DNA of 64,000 nt from Myxocyprinus asiaticus (lineage: Eukaryota > Chordata > Actinopteri > Cypriniformes > Catostomidae). This document shows positions 20,766 through 32,512 of this stretch, one piece after another. Positions within the stretch are counted from its first letter, which is position 1; the number at the start of each line of letters is the position of its first letter. The notes beneath the pieces are model-generated. The model saw only the letters and a list, made by a program, of their open reading frames with translations. It searched no databases and was not told where the DNA came from. The stretch lies in the NCBI RefSeq assembly GCF_019703515.2, contig NC_059346.1, forward strand, positions 52,999,501-53,063,500, given 5' to 3'. A program made the translations under genes and the position numbers.

Positions 20766-21534
20766 GATAGCTGGCCGGGTGTATCGCTTGCACATAGCAC
20801 CTTTCACCTCCTCTGAGCTGAAGACGTGCACCATTAATTCCCAGTTGTGTTCACAAACTATGTTCCCTGGTTGACTTCCTCCGAGCCCTGTGGCAGTTGA
20901 GTTTTCAGAGAGACTCACTGCCGGCCCAGTACACGTGCTAACTAGAGCCCTGTTCTGGGGTAGGTTCTCCGCAAGGTAACCCCATGCGATGTATATTTTC
21001 CGCTAATTCGTTTCCCTGTTGGCAAATTGCGTCTTCCTTGGGGAGCGCCCCCTCTGTCACAGTCTCCATGTTTGTAGCAACTCCTCCCCCATTGGGTAGG
21101 ATCTACCATGAGACTCTCCACATGGTCGGCAAGACCATGTGACGTATTTTTCCATTGAAATATCCCCCCCTCTCTTTGGGTGAGGTGTGGTCTCCGCGGT
21201 GTCCTCCCCTTGGGAGGGACACCCCCCGACTAGACCTGGCGGCCCAGTCGGATAATCCCCCTTCTTTTTTAGAGAGTGGAAAAAAGGAGGGGAAAAGAGG
21301 CCACGACTGGGTTAGCCTGTCTCTATCTTTTGGGTAGTCGACTTGTCGCCAAAGGGCCATTCGACACTCATAACTATGTTGGGGGAGGTTACGTGTCAGC
21401 CTGGTGCACTGGCTATGAGGCACACAGTGGTCTGCCCATCACACACCACCAGTTCAAGTAACACAGTTCAGCCAGTTGCGGCGTTTCGTATAGGGACCAC
21501 TGGTGTCACTACATCGACACAACGTCGAATGAGT

Positions 21535-21569
21535 GACAGATAGGGAATGTCCTGGTTACTTGCGTAACC
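21535..21569 (+). repeat. ICR of DIRS copy B
   Basis: GACAGATAGGGAAT is followed by GTCCTGGTTAC-TTGC-GTAACC. The right terminus (about 21818-21841) reads GGTTAT-GCAA-GTAACC then AGGAC. The TTGC/GCAA spacer is specific to this copy and is present in both places. Confidence 0.8.
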
Positions 21570-21841
21570 TCCGTTCCCTGATGGAGGGAATGAGACGTTG
21601 TGTCCCTCCTGCCACAACGCTGAACCACCCGCTGAAATGGCTGGACTTTGTCTCGGCTCCTCAGCATAAAACCTGAATGAGTGGTTGCATACCAGCTATG
21701 TCTGGAGGAATTTTCATTGGCCTTTTATCAAAGACCAGAGGTGTTTCGGGCTCCCAAGAGTGACCCTTAGTGTCACTACATCGACACAACGTCTCATTCC
21801 CTCCATCAAGGAACAGAGGTTATGCAAGTAACCAGGACGAT

Positions 21842-22930
21842 ACTACTAGTAATATCAAATTTCTGGTTGCTTTTCCTTGCCATCTACGCCAGAGATGATG
21901 ACATCTTTGATTAATTTTCACAAAAATAATCTGTTTGTGAAAGACTTTAAACATGCTGATCATAATAATGGCAATTTTAGACCAAAAAAACAAACAAAAC
22001 ATAATTGTTTAAAGAAGCTCCGGAAGAACGTTGTCCTGTCACAAACCTGGCTTTGCTGAATGGTCGGATTCATTTCAGACACATTAAGTTCACTTTGCTT
22101 CATTCTTATTTTCTGCAGTTGCATTGTGTTTTATGGAAAGATGCCAGTATCTGTATTGCTGCTCACTGATTGGAAAGGACGCGGATCTTGTCATGAGACT
22201 AATTAGCATAAACACACACAATTGGATAGGACGAGGCCCCGGGATGGTGTTTCTTCACTACTGGTTGAACATTACCCTAACCAACCAGGAAGAGCTTCCC
22301 ACATAAATATGAATAATTCATCCCTGTCATCCTGCATTTCAGAAATCCCTAGCACTGAGCTAGCACTGAGCTGTTATGATTTCTCCTATAATTTTTTCTG
22401 AGTGGTCTATCTGAGCACAGTGTGAGGCAATGTTTTCATCTCTTCCAAACCTCTAGAGGAGACAGGTGAAATGACTTAGGGCAAGAATAAACTCAAAGAA
22501 GCAAGAGACTTGAACATAAGTCACCACTGGCCCACCATATAATCCCATTGCTTTCTAGGAGCAATAATTTAGATACTAGAGAGTTCTACATTTGTGATTT
22601 TCTTTCCAATTAGTTTTACCCCTTATATACACTCATACTGCTTTCAGAGCAGCAGTGCAACTACAACTGGCACTGCCTGAACCAGCTGTCCTGTACTCCC
22701 ATCTAGGGAGTAAAAGATAAGGACTATTAGATGATCCTAACTGAAATGTACATGCATGCTACTCCTCATTTAGAAAAATCCATTCCTCTAATTTGTTACA
22801 TCCCTGTCCCTCATGGCTTCATCATTTCTGCTCATTAATCCCCATTACATCCATCAAAGAACACTTGACCATTGTTGTATATTGAGATATACATAAAATC
22901 GTGTACTCTTTTCTGTTGTCTAATAATAAC
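21842..22930. other. Non-coding, no gene seen
   Basis: AT-rich single-copy-looking DNA. Around 22430-22500 there is weak similarity to 42180-42310 (GAGCACAGTGTGAG, CTAGAGGAGACA). No coding signal. Confidence 0.5.
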
Positions 22931-22934
22931 TTAA

Positions 22935-23979
22935 AGGGGACATATTATGCCCCTTTTTACACAATGTAATATAATTCTCAGGAGTCCCCAGAATGTATCT
23001 GTTAATTTTCAGCTCAAAATACCTCACAGATCGTTTATTCTACTATGCCTCTATACCCCTGTTTTGTAGCCCTGTTCCAAACGGGCTATTTTAGTGTCTG
23101 TAGCTTTAAATGCTAAAGAGCTGCTGCTCCCCACACCCCTTTCTGGAAGTGGGCTGTGCCTTTGCTGCTGGTGCTATGGATACCCCAGCGACAACAAAAT
23201 TATAAATAACATGGAGAACACAGTCAATCATCTTACTGTATTGTGCATAATAAAGGTTGACTTATGAAATATGAAAAACAGCTATAGTTGTTGAAAATCC
23301 CATTATTGTTTAATAATCGTTTTTGAAATAATTACTGGTTTTATTACACGGAAAATCTTCATTGCATGACCACTCAAGCGGGACTGTGGAGGACGCCAAT
23401 CAGTTTATATCGAAACAGAGTTACAGCTTCATTGTTATGGAACAAGGTAGTTAGAGACTAGTTGCTACGTTACACAAAGCACAATGTTTTCACAGCAAGC
23501 GTTTTTCGCGCAATGTGCAAACAAGCAAATTCAGAAAGCTGAATTGCAAACATTAAAAAAGTATAAAGTGCAAAACTTACTACTTTCAAGTCTTGCAAAT
23601 CCATCCTTGATCCTTAGCTTTGAAGCAAATCCAGCCTTGTGTTGACCATCATTGATGAAGCAGTTCGAGTTAGCACAAGCAGCTCTAGCAAGGATATAAA
23701 TATGGCGGACTGTGCGCTGCTCGCTCAGGTTTTAATGAGGGCAGATCTAAGTTAGTCAGGCAGATCTCTTCGCCAGCTGTGGGCGGTACCGTTCCACTTT
23801 TGACATCATAAGGGGCTGCAAACCTGAATGGCTCATTCGGAGACACTGTTTATTGATGGGGAAAGGAAAGAAACAAGGGGATGGTCTTTTACCATATTTT
23901 GTGGTTGTCTACACACACTGGAGACACATCATTATGTTCAAAAAAATTGAAAAAGTGGATTTTGCATAATATGTCCCCT
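22935..23979. mobile_element. TTAA-flanked inverted-repeat element (MITE-like)
   Basis: The ends AGGGGACATATTATGC (22935-22950) and GCATAATATGTCCCCT (23964-23979) are perfect inverted repeats of 16 bp. Each is flanked by TTAA (22931-22934 and 23980-23983), the target duplication of piggyBac-type and some other cut-and-paste elements. The 1.05-kb interior has no transposase. The superfamily is not certain from the ends alone. Confidence 0.8.
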
Positions 23980-23983
23980 TTAA

Positions 23984-25835
23984 GACCCTCATTGGCTTTC
24001 TCAAGACATTTTACTTCTACCACACAGACAGCTCCAACACAAGCAGGCCACAGCAGCCACATCATGTGGCTTAACTATACACAAGCAGAGGTGACAGAGC
24101 AGGCAGATGGCCGCATGCCGTCAGCCACCCCTGGGGAACTGTGGGGAGGGCGTATGCTGTCGCAGATGTAGCCCACCTGATGTACCTCATCCCATCCACA
24201 CATGCAGAGCACAGAGGTGTGGGAAACTCATTTGCCAGTACTTTTCATTGATGCTGATGTTATGGACTACAAAATGGCACATGTTGGTGCAAAAATTACA
24301 TGCTTCAGCTTTAAATATTTAAATTCAACATCAAATCCCATTCCCAACCCATTTTCCGTATCTTACGTAATCTAAAACAGGATATTCACTGGGAGAAAAA
24401 GTTAGGCGCTACAATACAGGTTAATACAGTCTATTTTGATGTCATGTTGACTCCACAATATTTTTTGAAGAAATTACATCTTACCCTTAATTTACTTTTA
24501 AACTGCAATGTAAACAGAAACATTGAATATAAAGAGGACTCCATGAGGTAAAATAAGATGGCCCATATAGTATCCGTGCAATAAAAAATGTAAGACCATA
24601 AATGTTTTGTTATTGAAAGCTGTCAGGGTGTGAAATGTGTTAACAGATCGCCAACGAATGTGGAAAAAATGCGAGCCATGCGGATGAGTTGATTCTGAAT
24701 AGTGCATAGCATTTGGCTGGGCAGGCTGTCACCTGATTTTACGGCTGGGGTTGGGGATACGCATGGGTCACCAGATGTCCTGTGTCTCTCTCAGATGTCA
24801 CTCTGATTCTGATGTGTCAGTTTCTCTCTGTATTACAGCCATGCATGCACGCATGACAGAAGGCACTGTCTAAATATTTGTCTCGCTCCAGAGGTGATGT
24901 GGATTTAATATGTGAGCATCATCTCAATAAAAAAATGACAAGACTAGTTTAAACTAATACTTAATGTTTCAAATCCTCTTAAGATAACAATGTGAATGAA
25001 ATGGCAGATGATAGACTAAGGCCACAAATACATGAACGCAAACGCTTATAAACTATGCAATAGGGATTTGCCTGAAGCCGAATACCTTATTCGGTAAGGC
25101 ACGAATAATGACTTCAAAACGAATAACGGATTCATCCAAATAATATTAAAAAATATTCGTTTGACTGATATCCAAGAAGCACAAGGATAAAGCGAAATTT
25201 TAAATAAACATATCCCAAACTACAACAAATGTATCAATCTGTGCAGCCAATATTTCTAAATGTGTAAATCTTATGAATGAAAATGTGCACATTGTGATTT
25301 CAGATCGGATGTTCACGGTCTCGACTCCGTTTGCGGACTCTGTTAATTGTTCACATCTGGAGCTTGTCAAGTGTAACATTAACTAAGATACGACATCATA
25401 TACACTTTCCACTTCTTGAAATGTCTATGTTAATGTATCACACGATTCACACGTGTTTCCCATGTTTTTATTTATAGCCTAAACCTGAGCGCCATGTTAA
25501 ATTCCTGACCTGAAGTGATTTCACATGGAGCTCGTCTATCTATCTCTTAAAGTTGACCACATTTATATTCACATCAGCGATTAAGATTATTAACTGGTTA
25601 AGACTTTATTTAAAAAAAAAAAAAAGAAAGAAAAAGAAAAAAAAAAAAGGTGTAAATGCTCCATAAAGTTTGAAATGCTCCACAGAGTATTCATCTATTA
25701 GGAATATTCCTCCTTATGTAAAACAAAGAAACTGAAACATGCTCTGTCTTTTTTCTTCTTCTTCTTCTTTAAACTGTGCTGAATTTGAAAATGTTAAGAG
25801 TTTTTGAACTCTGGAATGGCACTATATAAATTATA

Positions 25836-25880
<45 letters not shown>

Positions 25881-26241
25881 TATTATTTACCTAAGTAATG
25901 GTGTCCTATTGTAAAAATTCCTGATAGACTTACGGGACTTTCACCTGTTTGTAAGCTATATTGATTTTATTTTCATTTCTTTTAATGTTTGAATTTGTAT
26001 TAATTATTCACTGCAAAATGTGTGCTTGACATTTCACATTTTGCTTGACAACAACTGTGTCCAGAATAATGTTGTTATACATGCACAGACAAACCAAAAT
26101 TCTGTTTCATGCAGATATTAATATCTGAAATACCAGGGGAAACCACAACATATTCCACAGTTAATATAGACTACAAATTCAGCTTCATCTGGTAAGAAAA
26201 AGAAGACTATAATTCTTTTTTAAATAATAATTGTATAATGC

Positions 26242-26283
<42 letters not shown>

Positions 26284-26584
26284 TTATTATTATTATTAGG
26301 CTATTATTATGAAAAGACATATTTTATTCATATTCTATCCGAATACAGAGACAGATACAGATAATGTTGTCATATGAACAAATACAGATACAAATACAGA
26401 GAATGGCTTCGCTGCACACCCCTACTATGCACGCTCGATTTCATGCATAGTTGCCAATGCTTCTAGCTACAAAAGCTTGATTTTATGTATTGTTATGAAA
26501 CATATCTATGCAAGTACTGAAACGCAGACCCGAATCCTTAAAAAGTGCACTGCACATGCATTGTTCTGGCAGTAACACCTCACA
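23984..26584. other. Non-coding with microsatellites, no gene seen
   Basis: It contains an A-rich run near 25608-25648, an (ATT)n run at about 25835-25880 and an (AAT)n/(ATT)n block at about 26242-26298. No protein family or element end pair was recognised. Confidence 0.5.
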
Positions 26585-27980
26585 GTACTTAAGGGGGTGA
26601 TAGAGTTACTTTAAAATTCCTGTGGTAATATTCAGATGCATATTTCCTTGTGGAAACACTGAGAATGTAACTTGTACTTATTTAAAGAGAATCTTGCTGA
26701 GCAGGGCTGTGTTTCTCAATAACGATTGATCTTAATGGTTAAGAGTGTTTTCTATGAGCGATTTTATGAACATTCTTTTTTTTTTTTAAGTGCGTTTCTT
26801 AAAAATGTACTTAACATGAACGTGCGAGGATGCGCTTTAAGTGCTACTTAAGAGAGCTGCTGTCCATGAATGTAAAGTGCTGAAATGTGACTGTATAGTG
26901 CTGCTCGTCATTGCAACTTCATTATATTTGTTGCTTAACTTTAAAAACGTTTGTAATTTACCTTGCTGGAAATATTTAAAAATATTTTCTTAAATGTACA
27001 GCTTAATTCACTAGATAATTGCATTTTGTTTTGCAATCGTTTTGTGCAGAACGATATATTTCTTTTACACAATCACTGCTTCGTTCATCAGATGTGTATT
27101 TTAATATTTTGTTTTAAAAAAAATTCTCTGTAGGCTGAGATTAAAGCTTCCAGGATCAGTGAAGACAGTGGAGGCCCTGTGTATGGTCCTGCTAATGACA
27201 AGCATTAACTGAATATAACGAGGTCCACCGTGTTATTATGGAATGCAAAATAAGGAGATGTGTGGAAGCTGCATTTTAGGGACATTCACCAATCAAAGGG
27301 AGATCTACTTTTTACTCCCAAAAGTGATAAGGGTAACAGCAATGCTACACAACATGTGCGATACTACACAACACGTGGTGCGGGCGACAGCGCCCTTAGG
27401 TGTAAGAAAGGAAGAGGACTTTTGACTTTTTTCCTTCTCTCTCTTTTTGTAATTTTTACAGTTTCTGCAACAATCATCCCACCACTTTGTTGTTACCAAC
27501 TAGTCCACAAATATCTTTTATTTGTTTACTTATTCATTTATCTGTTCATCCAATATTGAATAACCATTTTATGCATTCATTATTATTATTATTGTTATTA
27601 TTACCATTATTATTATTATTAGCTTTTTTGGTTAAAAAATAAATAAAATGAAACCTATGTATACTGATATTAAATGAGCATAAAGTGTAGCTATAGGTGT
27701 TTAAATTGTATCAGGTGTAATTTTGCATTTGTCCTGCAGGTGTCTGCATAAGTCTGTGCCCTTACGATGTTCTTAGCGCTGTACGATTATTCCAGAACAC
27801 TCGTTAATATATGAGCATTTTCAAGTACTACTTAAGTTACGATGCTTTTGGGAAACGGGGCCCAGGCTAGTTATAGATAATCAAACTGTCAACATGGTTA
27901 CAGCTAGCTACCTCAATAATAACACAACTGATTTTAATGGCACAGACATTTGAAGGTAACTCTATCGCCCCCTTGAGTAC
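26585..27980. mobile_element. Inverted-repeat element GTACTTAAGGGGG, with a second TIR element inside
   Basis: The left end GTACTTAAGGGGGTGATAGA and the right end TCTATCGCCCCCTTGAGTAC match over about 25 bp with two mismatches. Inside, a second pair occurs: GGGCTGTGTTTCTCAATAAC near 26704 and GCTTTTGGGAAACGGGGCCC near 27848. The inner pair resembles fish PIF/Harbinger-type MITEs. A short plus-strand reading at about 27325-27425 (VIRVTAMLHNMCDTT) is reminiscent of the C-terminus of Harbinger transposases, which I hold loosely. Confidence 0.6.
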
Positions 27981-28230
27981 AGAGTTGTTGTTTTTTTTAC
28001 AACTACAGTAGCATGTTAAGCCGGCACCAAACTAGCCGGGGTTTTCACCGATTTCCTGGTGTGAGCTTCATTTACACAATCACCGGCCAGTTGGATGGAG
28101 ATGGAGTACACATTAGCATCTGCCAATGGGAGGTTGTTAATCCCTTGACCGTCTGAACTTTCTGCTGAGACAATCAATTCACAAACTCCCAATGTCAAAT
28201 TTAATGTGTTTTTGTTCATGTTTTGTGTTT
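27981..28230. other. Non-coding, no gene seen
   Basis: No feature recognised before the T-rich leader of the minisatellite region. Confidence 0.4.
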
Positions 28231-28277
28231 CATGTCATGTGATTTCCTGTTCTGTAGTCATGTGTTTCAAGGAGTGG

Positions 28278-28478
28278 TGGTGGCATGAGTGGTGGTGGCA
28301 TAGTGGGCTAAAGCACATATCTGGAAATCAGAAGGATGCTGGTTCAATCCCCACAGCCATCACCATTGTGTCCTTCAGCAAGGCACTTAACTCCAGGTTG
28401 CTCCAGGGGGATTGTCCCTGTAATAAGTGCACTGTAAGTTGCTTTGGATAAAAGCGTCTGCCAAATGCATAAATGTAG
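28278..28478 (+). repeat. tRNA-derived SINE
   Basis: A polymerase III A-box-like TGGCATAGTGGGCTAAAGC is followed by a B-box GGTTCAATCCC. The body has GTGTCCTTCAGCAAGGCACT, and the tail TTGCTTTGGATAAAAGCGTC continues with a GCCAAATGCATAAATG motif. This is the layout of common cyprinid tRNA-SINEs whose tail is borrowed from a LINE. The DNA on each side (28232-28268 and 28469-28506) is nearly repeated over about 37 bp. Confidence 0.8.
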
Positions 28479-29789
28479 ATGTCATGTGATTTTCTGTTTT
28501 ATAGACATGTGTTTCCTGGTCATGTGATATCCTGTTTCCCTCCATGTTCATGTGTCTTGTTTTCATTGGTTTTCATTACAGTGAGTTACTCATTATCAGA
28601 GTCCCACGTCATGGCCGCCGATCCAGAGTCCCACTTCATGGCAGCCGATCCAGAGTCCCACGTCATGGTCGACGAGCTAGGGTCCCACATCATGGTCGAT
28701 GAGCCAGGGTCCCACGTTATGGTCGCTGAGCCAGGGTCCCATATCATGGTCGCCGAGCCAGGGTCCCACGTCTGCTCCACGCCTTGTCACAGCCACGCCT
28801 GATTCTGCTCCAAGCCATGTCACAGCCACACCTGAGTCTGCTCCACGCCATTTCACAGCCATGCCTGAGTCTGCTCCATACCATGTCACAGCCATGCCTG
28901 AGTCTGCTCCATGCCATGTCACAGCCACACCTGAGTCTGCTCCAGACCTTATCACAACCATGCCTGAGTCTACTCCATGCTATGTCACAGCCACGCCTGA
29001 GTCTGCTCCATGCTATGTCACAGCCATGCCTGAGTCTACTCTACGCCATATCACAGCCACATCTGAGCCTGCTCCACACCAAGTCACAGTCAAGTCTGAG
29101 TCTGCTCCACCCCATGTCCCAGTCAAGTTTGAGTCTGCTCCACTCCATATCCCAGTCAAGTCTGAGTTTGCTCCACTCCATGTCACAGCCACGTCTGATT
29201 CTGTTCCATATCATGTCCCAGTCAAGTCTGAATCTGTTTCACGTCATGTCCCAGTCAAGTTTGAGTCTGCTTCACACCATGTCCCAGACAAGTCTGAGTT
29301 GGTTCCACTCCATGTCATAGCCTTGCCTTCCACGACTCCCTGCTCGAAACCTTTCTTGGCCCTTGTCTACAGGTTGAACTCTCCACCACAGATGTCGGTG
29401 CATAGGGTCACGAAGACTCTTCCTCACAGCTTGTCAGCACTCCTGCCTGCCACGGCCAATGAGCCAACACCCACGCCTGCCACCATCAACGAGCCAACGC
29501 CTATGCCTACCACGGCCAATGAGCTGGAAGCTTCATCCATCCCAGAGCCTGCATTGCCAGCCTTATCCATCCCAGAGCCAACATTGCCAGCCTTGTCCGT
29601 CCCAGAGCCTGCGTTGCTAGCCTCGCCCGTCCCAGAGCCTGCATTGCCAGCCTCACCCATACCAGAGCCTGCGTTGACAGCCTAATCTGTCCCAGAGCCT
29701 GCGTTGCCAGCCTCATCCGTCCCAGAGCCTGTGCTGCCTACTTCAGCCACCCGGAGGAGGAGGAGAAAGGCTTCTGTCCCTGAGTCTCT

Positions 29790-30490
29790 GCCCATGCACA
29801 CAACCACAGAGGTTATCTCCAAGTCTCTGTCTACGCCCATGACTATGGAGGTCATCTCTGAGTCTCTGCCCATGTTCATGACCACAGAGGTCATCTCCGA
29901 GTCTCTGCCTATGCCCACGACCACAGAGGTCGTTTCCAAGTCTCTGCCCATGTTCACAACCACAGAGGTTGTCTCCGAGTCTCTGTCTACGCCCACGACC
30001 ACAGAGGTCGTCTCCAAGTCTCTGCCCATGTACAAGACCGTGGAGGTCGTTTCCAAGTCTCTGCCCATGTTCACAACCACAGAGGTTTTCTCTGAGTCTC
30101 TGTCTACGCCCACGACCACAGAGATCGTCTCCAAGTCTCTGCCCATGTACACGACCACGGAGGTCTTTTCCAAGTCTCTGCCCATGTTCACGACCATAGA
30201 GGTCGTCTCAGAGTCTCTGTCTACGCCCACAGAGGTCGTCTTCGAATATCTGCCCATGTTCACGACCACAGAGGTCGACTCCAAGTCTCTGTCTATGCCC
30301 ATGACCACAGAGGTGGTTCCTGAGTCTCTGTCCATGCCCACGACCATGGAGGTCATTCCCGAGTCTCTGTCCATGCCCACAACCACAGCAGTCGTTCCCG
30401 AGTCTCTGTCCATGCCCACGACCACAGAGGTCATTCCTGAGTCTCTGTCCATGCCCGCGACCACAGAGGTCGCTCCCGAGACTCTGCTCA
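29790..30490 (+). repeat. 39-bp minisatellite, 13-codon unit
   Basis: About 18 imperfect copies of a unit with ACCACAGAGGTCGTCTC and GAGTCTCTGCCCATG. Unit length is a multiple of three, so the plus-strand frame and an antisense frame (29682-30605, minus) both stay open. Confidence 0.85.
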
Positions 30491-30989
30491 TGTTCGTGAC
30501 AACTGAGGTAATTTCCCAGTTGTCCTGGACTCTTAGTCTCAATCCTACCACGGCTCCACCTTCCACGGCTCCGCTCCTCAAGCCTCCTATGGCTCCACCT
30601 GCCACGGCTCAGCCCCTCGTGCCTGCCACGGTTCCGCCTTCCATCGCTCCGCCCCTCGAGCCTGCCATGGCTCCGCCTTCCACGGCTTCGTCCCTTAAGT
30701 CTTCCATGGCTCCGCTCCTTGAGCCTGCCATGGCTCCGCCATCCACAGCTCTAACTTCCACGGCTTCGTTCCTCGAGCCTGCCATGGCTCCACCTTCCAT
30801 GGCTCCACTCCTCGGGACTGCCACGGCTCCACCTTCCATGGCTCCACTCCTCGAGCCTGCCACAACTCCGCTTTGCACAGCTTCACCCCTTGAGTCTACT
30901 ATGGCTCCGCCTTCCACGGCTCCAGTCCCTAGATATTGGTCATCTCCCAGGTCTCCTGACCCTGTTTCAGCCCTGTGGCCACCAACCAG

Positions 30990-31600
30990 GCCTCCTGACC
31001 ATCCGCCTAGTCTGCTCTGGTCTTCTGTGTCTCCTGGCCATCTGTCTGATCTGCTCTGGTCTTCTGGGTCTCCTGGCTGTCTGCCTGTTCTGCTCTGGTC
31101 TTCTAGGTCTCCTGGCCATCCGCCTGATGTGCTCTGGTCTCCCTGGTCTCACGGCCGTCTGCCTAATCTGCTCTGGTCTTCTGGGTCTCCTGGCTGTCCG
31201 CCTGATCTGCTCTGGTCTCCTGGGTCTCCTGACCATCTGCCTGATCTGCTCTGGCTCCCTTGGTCTCCTGACCATCTGCCTAATCTGCTCTGGCTCCCTT
31301 GGTTTCCTGGCCATCTGCATGGTCTGCTCTGGTTTCCTTGGTTCCCTGGTTGTCTGCCTGATCTGCCCTGGTTCCCTTGGTCCCCTGGTCATCTGCCTGA
31401 TCTGCCATGGTTTCCTTGGTCCCCTGGTCATCTGCCTGATCTGCCCTGGTTCCCTTGGTCCCCTGGTTGTCCGCCTGATCTGCCCTGGCTTCATTGGTCC
31501 CCTGGTCATCTGCCTGGTCTGCCCTGGTTTCCTTGTTCCCCTGGTCATCTACCTGACCTGCCCTGGTTTCCTTGGTCCCATGGTCATCTGCCTGTTCTAT
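30990..31600 (+). repeat. 39-bp minisatellite, Trp/Pro-rich unit
   Basis: About 15 imperfect copies of a unit with CCTGGTCATCTGCCTGAT and CTGCCCTGGTTTCC. Homogeneity increases toward the 3' end. All three plus-strand frames and one minus-strand frame (30967-31548) are largely open. Confidence 0.85.
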
Positions 31601-31660
31601 CTGGTCTCCTGGGTCCTTTGACCACCATTTTGTTCTGCTCTGGACTCTGTTCTCTGAAGA

Positions 31661-32027
31661 TGTTATGATTCACTGTTGTCTGCCCTGTGTTTTGCCTCTG
31701 TCATTTGTTCCCCCCGGACTACACTTCCCATAATCCCCTGCTTGGATCACTTCCAGCTGTTCCCAATTGTTCTCACCTGTGTTCCATTCCCTCATAAGTC
31801 AGTGTGTATTTAATGCCCTGTTGTTTGCTTAGTCCTTGTGAGTTGTTATGTGTGTTTATCCAGTTCGTGCTCCAAGTTCTAGCCTGTTTGTTTATGTTTT
31901 GCTCTTGTTTCCTGGTTCCTAATTTTGTCCTGTTCTGCTTTTATCCAATCTTGTATTTTGTTTTATTTATTCATCATTAAAGTTGCTGCACTTAGATCCT
32001 GCTCCTGTGACCTCCCTCATTGTAACA
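31661..32027 (+). repeat. LTR-like segment with TGTTA...TAACA borders
   Basis: The segment starts TGTTATGATTCAC and ends CATTGTAACA, a TG...CA pair extended to five inverted bases. An ATTAAA signal sits near 31977, about 50 bp from the end. It immediately follows the repetitive frame's stop. A matching 5' LTR was not found in the window, so this may be a partial or nonautonomous LTR element. Confidence 0.4.
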
Positions 32028-32099
32028 AAATGTATATCTTCAGAGGCGATATAATAGGTGTGAGAAACAGATACATTTACAAGTCCTACAGATACAAGT

Positions 32100-32512
32100 C
32101 CTTTTTTTACAATAAATTCTCCTCCCTGCCCTTTAGGTGGCGATATGTGCGAAGAATGTGAATTGCCAAAAAGCTAAATAAGAAGAATGTGAAAGTGAAA
32201 GTGGAGATTGATAGTAAAAAATGACTTAAATATTGATCTGTTTCTCACCCACACTTATCATATCGCTTCAGAAGACATGGATTTAACACCTGGAATCGTA
32301 TGGATTACATTTATGCTGCCTTTATGCACTTTTGGAGCTTCAAAGTTTTGCCCACCATTCACTTGCATTGTATGGACCAACAAAAATAAGCCATTCTTCT
32401 TAAAATCTTTGTTTGTGTTCTGCAGAAGAAAGCAAGTCATACACATCTGGGATGGCATGAGGTTGAATAAATGATGAGAGAATTTTCATTTTTGGGTGAG
32501 CTATTGCTTTAA
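32100..32512. repeat. Interspersed cyprinid repeat ending GGGTGAGCTATTGCTTTAA
   Basis: The segment carries CATATCGCTTCAGAAGACAT, CACCATTCACTTGCATTGTA and, near its end, ATGAGAGAATTTTCATTTTT. I recognise this as a very common non-coding fish repeat. Open frames on both strands over it are incidental. A piece of a related family is at 36160-36320. Confidence 0.55.

Larger units (their letters stand above)
18296..21841 (+). mobile_element. DIRS-like element copy B, 5'-truncated
   Basis: It starts abruptly in the gag C-terminal region and lacks a left terminus. Near 18466 gag sequence jumps to the second half of RT, skipping what is about 1.1 kb in copy A. RNase H, the following conserved domain, and the recombinase are present. 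The ICR (21535-21569) and a right terminus ending at about 21841 are intact. Target-side sequence on the left is a different repeat. Confidence 0.85.
28574..31668 (+). pseudogene. Long repetitive open frame built of several minisatellites
   Basis: After a possible splice acceptor (TTTTCATTACAG, ending near 28578) the DNA is almost entirely tandem coding repeats: a 9-codon unit (SHVMVAEPG type, to about 28770), an 11-codon unit (CHVTAMPESAP type, to about 29320), a unique Ser/Pro link, a 10-codon unit (EPALPALSIP, 29540-29735), a 13-codon unit (TTTEVVSESLPMF type, 29790-30490), Ala/Pro-rich units (APPSTAPLLEPAM), and a 13-codon Trp-rich unit (LPWFPWSPGHLPD, 30990-31600). One frame is open from 28699 to a TAA at 29683 and again from 29704 to 31668. 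The first block is offset by a frameshift near 28770. No known fold, signal peptide or membrane segment was recognised. Similar repeat-rich frames occur in fish LTR-type repeats; function unknown. Confidence 0.5.

Noticed and set aside
28296..28360. Functional tRNA gene
   Set aside because: A and B boxes are present, but there is no cloverleaf acceptor pairing, and the sequence continues into a SINE body and tail.
28605..31600. Minisatellite array as a CRISPR array
   Set aside because: Units are directly adjacent and degenerate with no unique spacers, and the genome is a vertebrate one.
32208..32474. Open frames on both strands at 32.2-32.5 kb
   Set aside because: They lie in a dispersed non-coding fish repeat and have no protein relatives.
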